From the NCBI GenBank assembly GCA_965368115.1, contig CBDULQ010000053.1, positions 1-17,249 of the forward strand: a DNA stretch of 17,249 nucleotides, written 5' to 3'. This DNA comes from CBDULQ01 sp965368115. GTDB lineage: Bacteria; Pseudomonadota; Gammaproteobacteria; SZUA-229. Positions within the stretch are counted from its first letter, which is position 1, and every line of letters begins with the position of its first letter. The position numbers and the translations under genes are program-made. Below, in pieces: positions 13,882-17,249 of the stretch. The notes below the pieces were generated by a model that was not told the DNA's origin, ran no database searches, and saw nothing but the letters and a program-made list of their open reading frames with translations.

Positions 13882-14037
13882 ATGCAAGAGAAAATCAAAC
13901 TGGTTTCATCTGCGGGTACCGGTCATTTTTACACCACCACCAAGAACAAGAAAAACACCCCGGACAAGATGGAAATCAAAAAGTACGATCCGGTGGTACG
14001 CAAGCACGTGATCTACAAGGAAGCCAAGATCAAGTAA
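13882..14037 (+). CDS. rpmG: 50S ribosomal protein L33 (bL33)
   Basis: A 51-residue large-subunit ribosomal protein. It matches E. coli L33 almost throughout: EKIKLVSSAGTGHFYTTTKN, then KKYDPVVRKHVIYKEAKIK to the end. The N-terminus is four residues shorter than the E. coli one. It is the Cys-free, zinc-independent type. GGAG (13871-13874), seven bases before the ATG, overlaps the end of rpmB; the intergenic gap is 11 bases. The intrinsic terminator at 14068 closes the operon. Confidence 0.97.
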   Translation: MQEKIKLVSSAGTGHFYTTTKNKKNTPDKMEIKKYDPVVRKHVIYKEAKIK

Positions 14038-14067
14038 ATCCGGCTTGACGGTTCTGGCCCGTCATCG

Positions 14068-14096
14068 AAAAAACCCGCTACGGCGGGTTTTTTTTT
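14068..14096 (+). terminator. Intrinsic terminator of rpmB-rpmG
   Basis: CCCGC (14074-14078), a TACG loop (14079-14082) and GCGGG (14083-14087) form a GC stem. It is extended by six A residues on the left pairing with the run of nine T residues (14088-14096) on the right. The stem begins 36 bases after the rpmG stop codon. Confidence 0.92.
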
Positions 14097-14209
14097 GGCT
14101 GAGTCACAAGTTCGGCAACCTGCTGCAAGCCGGGAAACATCAGCCGAATCTGCTGCTACACTTAATCGATAAATAACAATACACACGTCTGATTTAGAGT
14201 AACCAGTAC

Positions 14210-15415
14210 ATGGCAGAAATCTTTGTAGGCAGGCAGCCGATTTATGACCGCGACCTGGATGTGTATGCCTATGAGCTCATGTCCCATGCCGGCCAGACCG
14301 ACACTGAACAAACCAGCGCCGACGAGGCGGATAAAGCCACCTCCCGAGTCATCATCAATGCCTTTCTGGAAATCGGTATCGATAAACTGGTCGACCGCAA
14401 TGTCGCCTTTCTGAAACTTGCGGAACGCTTTCTCACCAGTGACGAAGAACTGCCGTTACCGGTGGATCGCGTCATCCTCAAGATTCCGTCCTACATCCAG
14501 GTCAACCCAGAGGTCATCGCCGGCGCACAACGTCTCACTGCGATGGGCTTTCGTCTGGCGCTGGATAATTACCTGATTCACAAGCATCTGCAGCCACTGG
14601 CTACCATGGCGGCGATGATCGATATCAACATCGAACCCCTGGCCACCGCCGAACTGACCGCTTACCTGAAAATTCTCAGAAAACTGCATCCCATCGTACT
14701 CGCCGACCATGTCAAAACCTACGACCAGTACGAATTGTGTCGTGACCTGGGCATCGATTATTTTCAGGGTTATTTCCTCAGCCGACCGAAGATCATCAGC
14801 GGCGAGTCGCTGGCACCCAACCAGATGTCGATCATGAATCTGCTGGCCACCCTGCATAATCCGGAAACCGATACCGACACCATCGACGAAGTGATCAGCA
14901 AGGACGTCGCACTCAGCTACAAGATTCTCAAACTGATCAATTCCGCCTTCTTCGCCCGGCCGACGCAGATCGAATCCATCCATCACGCTATCGTCATGCT
15001 GGGCCGCAAACCCCTGTGCAGTTGGGCCTCGATGCTGGCACTCACGGGCATGGACGACAAACCGAAAGAACAGGTGCGGCTGGCGATGATCCGCGCAAAA
15101 TCCTGCGAACTGCTGGCGGAAAAAGCCGGCCTGAAGCCGCTGGATTCCTATTTCACCGTAGGCATGTTTTCCGCGCTCGACCTGCTGATGAATCGCGGCC
15201 TGGAAGAATTGCTCAGTCCCCTGCCACTGGCCGACAACATCATTGCCGCCCTGCTCAATCGCGAGGGCGAACTGGGCGAAGCGCTGAACTGCACCCTGGC
15301 CCAGGAAACCGCCGACTGGGTCAACATCCGCTTTGCCGACCTGTCCTCCAACGATCTCACCGATATCAGCATCCAGGCCATCAACTGGGCCAACGAGGTG
15401 CTGAACGCAATCTAG
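14210..15415 (+). CDS. Degenerate EAL plus HDOD domain signalling protein
   Basis: A 401-residue cytoplasmic protein of the YuxH/CdgJ type: an N-terminal EAL-like domain (about 1-195) fused to a HDOD domain (about 200-390). The EAL part keeps the family opening (VGRQPIYDRDLDVYAYELM, 6-24) and FQGYFLSRP (185-193). Several positions needed for cyclic-di-GMP hydrolysis are altered: LALDNY (116-121) replaces the usual ALDDF, ADHVKT (165-170) replaces AEGVET, and no clear KID motif is visible. It is probably a non-enzymatic c-di-GMP binder or adaptor. Relatives influence motility and surface attachment in Vibrio and other gammaproteobacteria. It is a stand-alone gene: 172 bases separate it from rpmG, a terminator lies upstream, and it converges with hyuA after a six-base gap. 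The ribosome binding site is weak (TAGAG about 11 bases upstream). Confidence 0.9.
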   Translation: MAEIFVGRQPIYDRDLDVYAYELMSHAGQTDTEQTSADEADKATSRVIINAFLEIGIDKLVDRNVAFLKLAERFLTSDEELPLPVDRVILKIPSYIQVNPEVIAGAQRLTAMGFRLALDNYLIHKHLQPLATMAAMIDINIEPLATAELTAYLKILRKLHPIVLADHVKTYDQYELCRDLGIDYFQGYFLSRPKIISGESLAPNQMSIMNLLATLHNPETDTDTIDEVISKDVALSYKILKLINSAFFARPTQIESIHHAIVMLGRKPLCSWASMLALTGMDDKPKEQVRLAMIRAKSCELLAEKAGLKPLDSYFTVGMFSALDLLMNRGLEELLSPLPLADNIIAALLNREGELGEALNCTLAQETADWVNIRFADLSSNDLTDISIQAINWANEVLNAI

Positions 15416-15421
15416 CGCCGG

Positions 15422-17249
15422 TTAACCGTCCTCGCTCGCCGGCGTTCGATACAACTGCAGATTTCCCCAGTCATCCACCCGACAGTGCCAGCCACCGGCC
15501 AACAGGGTAGTCGACACTTTTTCCACAATCAGCGCCGGGCCCTCAATCTGCTGTCCGGCCCCCAGTTGCTCGCGCTGGTATACGGCGACCGGTTCGTCCA
15601 CCGCCGCCAGTGTCACCTCATTCAGATACCCCTGCCGCGGATCGATAAACGGCGCCAGCTGCGGCAGCTCGGGCGGCTGTAACGGCCCACTCAGGCTAAC
15701 GCGCAGATTAACCAGCTCCACGGCCATATTCAGCCGGTGACCATAGCGTTGCAGGTGTAATTCATGGAAAGCCTGCTCCAGCGCTTGCGGCGCCTGCCAG
15801 GGCAGGTTGAGGGTAAAGCTCTGGCCCTGGTAACGCAGGTCCACCGAATACCCTGCCTCTGGTCGGGCACCGCCCAGCTCAGCCGCCATATCCTGCGTAC
15901 CACGTCGTTCCAGTTCGGCGAACACCGGCATCAACGCCGATTCACGGCAGTCGCTCAATAGCGCGGTATGAGTCTGCGACAACTCGCGCTGCGGTGCGGC
16001 CACCAGCATCCCCAGCGCCGACAGTACACCAGCCTGAATCGGCACCAGCGCACGCCCCATGCCCAGCGCTTCAGCCAGCGCACACACGTGTAAACCGCCG
16101 GCGCCACCGAAGGACACCAGGCTGAGTCGGCTCGGATCCACGCCTCGCTGTACCGACATCACACGCAGCGCGCGAGCCATATGTTCATTGGCGAGACGCA
16201 CAATCCCCAGCGCGGTCTGCTGTAGACTCATACCCAGTTGTGCGGCCAGCCTGGCCACCGCCGTGTTCGCGGCCTCGCTATCCAGCATCATGTCGCCGCC
16301 CAGGAAAGCCTCGGCACGCAAGCGTCCCAGCACCAGGTTGGCATCGGTCACCGTGGCCGCGGTGCCACCCCGCCCATAGCAGGCCGGTCCCGGGTCCGCA
16401 CCGGCCGACTCGGGGCCGACCAGCAGCAAACCACCGGCATCGACCCGGGCAATGGAACCCCCGCCGGCGCCGATGGTATGCATGTCCACCATCGGCACCG
16501 CCACCGGGTATTCACCGATGTGGCCTTCCGAGGTCAGGCTGATACCCCCGTCAAGCAGGGCTACATCGGTGGACGTGCCGCCCATATCGAAACTGAGTAG
16601 ATGCTGCTCGCCGCCCAGAGCGGCGACGAACTGGGCACCCTTCAGCCCACCGGCAGGACCCGACAGCAACAGATTGACCGCATGGTGACCGGCCTGGCGC
16701 GCTCCGATGGTACCTCCGGCACTCTGCATGACCGACAGCGCAGCACCGCTCAGGCCCCGCTCCAGGCGCTGTAGATAACCCTGCATCAGCGGGCCGACAT
16801 AGGCATTAAGGCAGGTGGTCATGCCGCGTTCGTATTCCCGGTATTCCGGCAACACATCGGAGGCTCGACTGATAAAGACAGCTTCCGGAACACAGGCTTC
16901 GATGCGCTGCTCTTCGGAACTGTCGAGAAAGGAAAACAGAAGGTTGATCGCCACCGCGCGCGGCTGCAGTTGTTGCAGCCGTTCCCGGAGCTGTTGCAGA
17001 TCATGCTCGTCGAGGCGCTGCAGATGTTCACCGCTGGCAGACAGGCGGCTGTTCACTTCCAGGCACAACGCGCGGTCGACGACGGGCGTCGATGCCTGCG
17101 GTTGCAGATTATAAAGCTCACGTCGCGCCTGCCGACCAATCTGCAGCACATCGGCGAAACCCCGGTTGGTGATATAGGCGGTGCGTACCCCCTTACCCTC
17201 CAGCACCGCATTGGTTGCCACGGTGGAACCGTGCACCAGCCGCAAGCCC
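15422..17249 (-). CDS. Hydantoinase/oxoprolinase family subunit A, 5' end beyond window
   Basis: The C-terminal ~609 residues of a HyuA-type protein; the reading frame is open to the right edge and enters as GLRLVHGSTVATNAVLEG. Full-length members have roughly 70-80 more residues holding the first phosphate-binding DTGGTFTD motif, which is not in the window. Present are HGSTVATNAVLEGKG, LLSGPAGGLKGA, SFDMGGTSTDVALL, the GAGGGSIARVD stretch and GADPGPACYGRGG, all characteristic of this ASKHA-fold family. Members act in ATP-dependent opening of hydantoins or 5-oxoproline, or as acetone/acetophenone carboxylase-like subunits. The substrate cannot be told here. A HyuB partner is not downstream, because the gene ends facing the EAL-HDOD gene; if it exists it must lie upstream, outside the window. 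Confidence 0.93.
   Translation of the reverse strand, partial: GLRLVHGSTVATNAVLEGKGVRTAYITNRGFADVLQIGRQARRELYNLQPQASTPVVDRALCLEVNSRLSASGEHLQRLDEHDLQQLRERLQQLQPRAVAINLLFSFLDSSEEQRIEACVPEAVFISRASDVLPEYREYERGMTTCLNAYVGPLMQGYLQRLERGLSGAALSVMQSAGGTIGARQAGHHAVNLLLSGPAGGLKGAQFVAALGGEQHLLSFDMGGTSTDVALLDGGISLTSEGHIGEYPVAVPMVDMHTIGAGGGSIARVDAGGLLLVGPESAGADPGPACYGRGGTAATVTDANLVLGRLRAEAFLGGDMMLDSEAANTAVARLAAQLGMSLQQTALGIVRLANEHMARALRVMSVQRGVDPSRLSLVSFGGAGGLHVCALAEALGMGRALVPIQAGVLSALGMLVAAPQRELSQTHTALLSDCRESALMPVFAELERRGTQDMAAELGGARPEAGYSVDLRYQGQSFTLNLPWQAPQALEQAFHELHLQRYGHRLNMAVELVNLRVSLSGPLQPPELPQLAPFIDPRQGYLNEVTLAAVDEPVAVYQREQLGAGQQIEGPALIVEKVSTTLLAGGWHCRVDDWGNLQLYRTPASEDG

Overview
The window reads as part of a gammaproteobacterial chromosome. 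The Cca, UppP, FolB, L28 and L33 proteins closely resemble their Escherichia coli counterparts (for example, Cca opens with MKIYLVGGAVRD). The housekeeping genes sit in a loose cca ... uppP ... folK-folB neighbourhood of the kind seen in free-living, often marine or sulfur-oxidising, gammaproteobacteria. No exact genus can be read from the sequence. There are no rRNA or tRNA genes, CRISPR arrays, transposases or integrases.

Layout. Positions 1-440 hold no convincing gene but contain a cluster of short perfect hairpins whose four-base loops are all AGGA or TGGA on one strand or the other. Next come cca (453-1682) and, convergent with it, a twin-arginine-exported FecR-domain protein (1676-2395, minus). 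From a 245-bp divergent spacer an accessory plus-strand operon runs from 2641 to 8888. It encodes a very large secreted mosaic protein with one c-type heme motif, an outer-membrane beta-barrel candidate, and a lipoprotein with three CxxCH heme motifs. A minus-strand block follows: uppP with a translationally coupled VanZ-family gene (8915-10110), and a MidA/NDUFAF7-type methyltransferase (10203-11372).

Divergent from the methyltransferase are a pteridine-reductase-type short-chain dehydrogenase and a small unrecognised protein (11413-12608). These converge on folB-folK (12605-13454, minus), so three pteridine/folate genes lie within about 2 kb. A divergent promoter region then drives rpmB-rpmG (13634-14037), closed by a clear intrinsic terminator. 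The right end holds a degenerate EAL plus HDOD signalling protein (14210-15415) and, convergent with it, the C-terminal ~609 residues of a HyuA-type hydantoinase/oxoprolinase subunit that runs off the right edge.

Working together. uppP-vanZ is an envelope/lipid-carrier unit. folB, folK and the pteridine reductase belong to pterin metabolism. rpmB-rpmG is the standard L28/L33 ribosomal operon. The most unusual content is the exported heme / barrel / heme-lipoprotein operon with its divergent Tat-exported FecR neighbour. It looks inserted between cca and the uppP block and has the parts list expected of an outer-membrane redox module. That function is an inference from architecture only.
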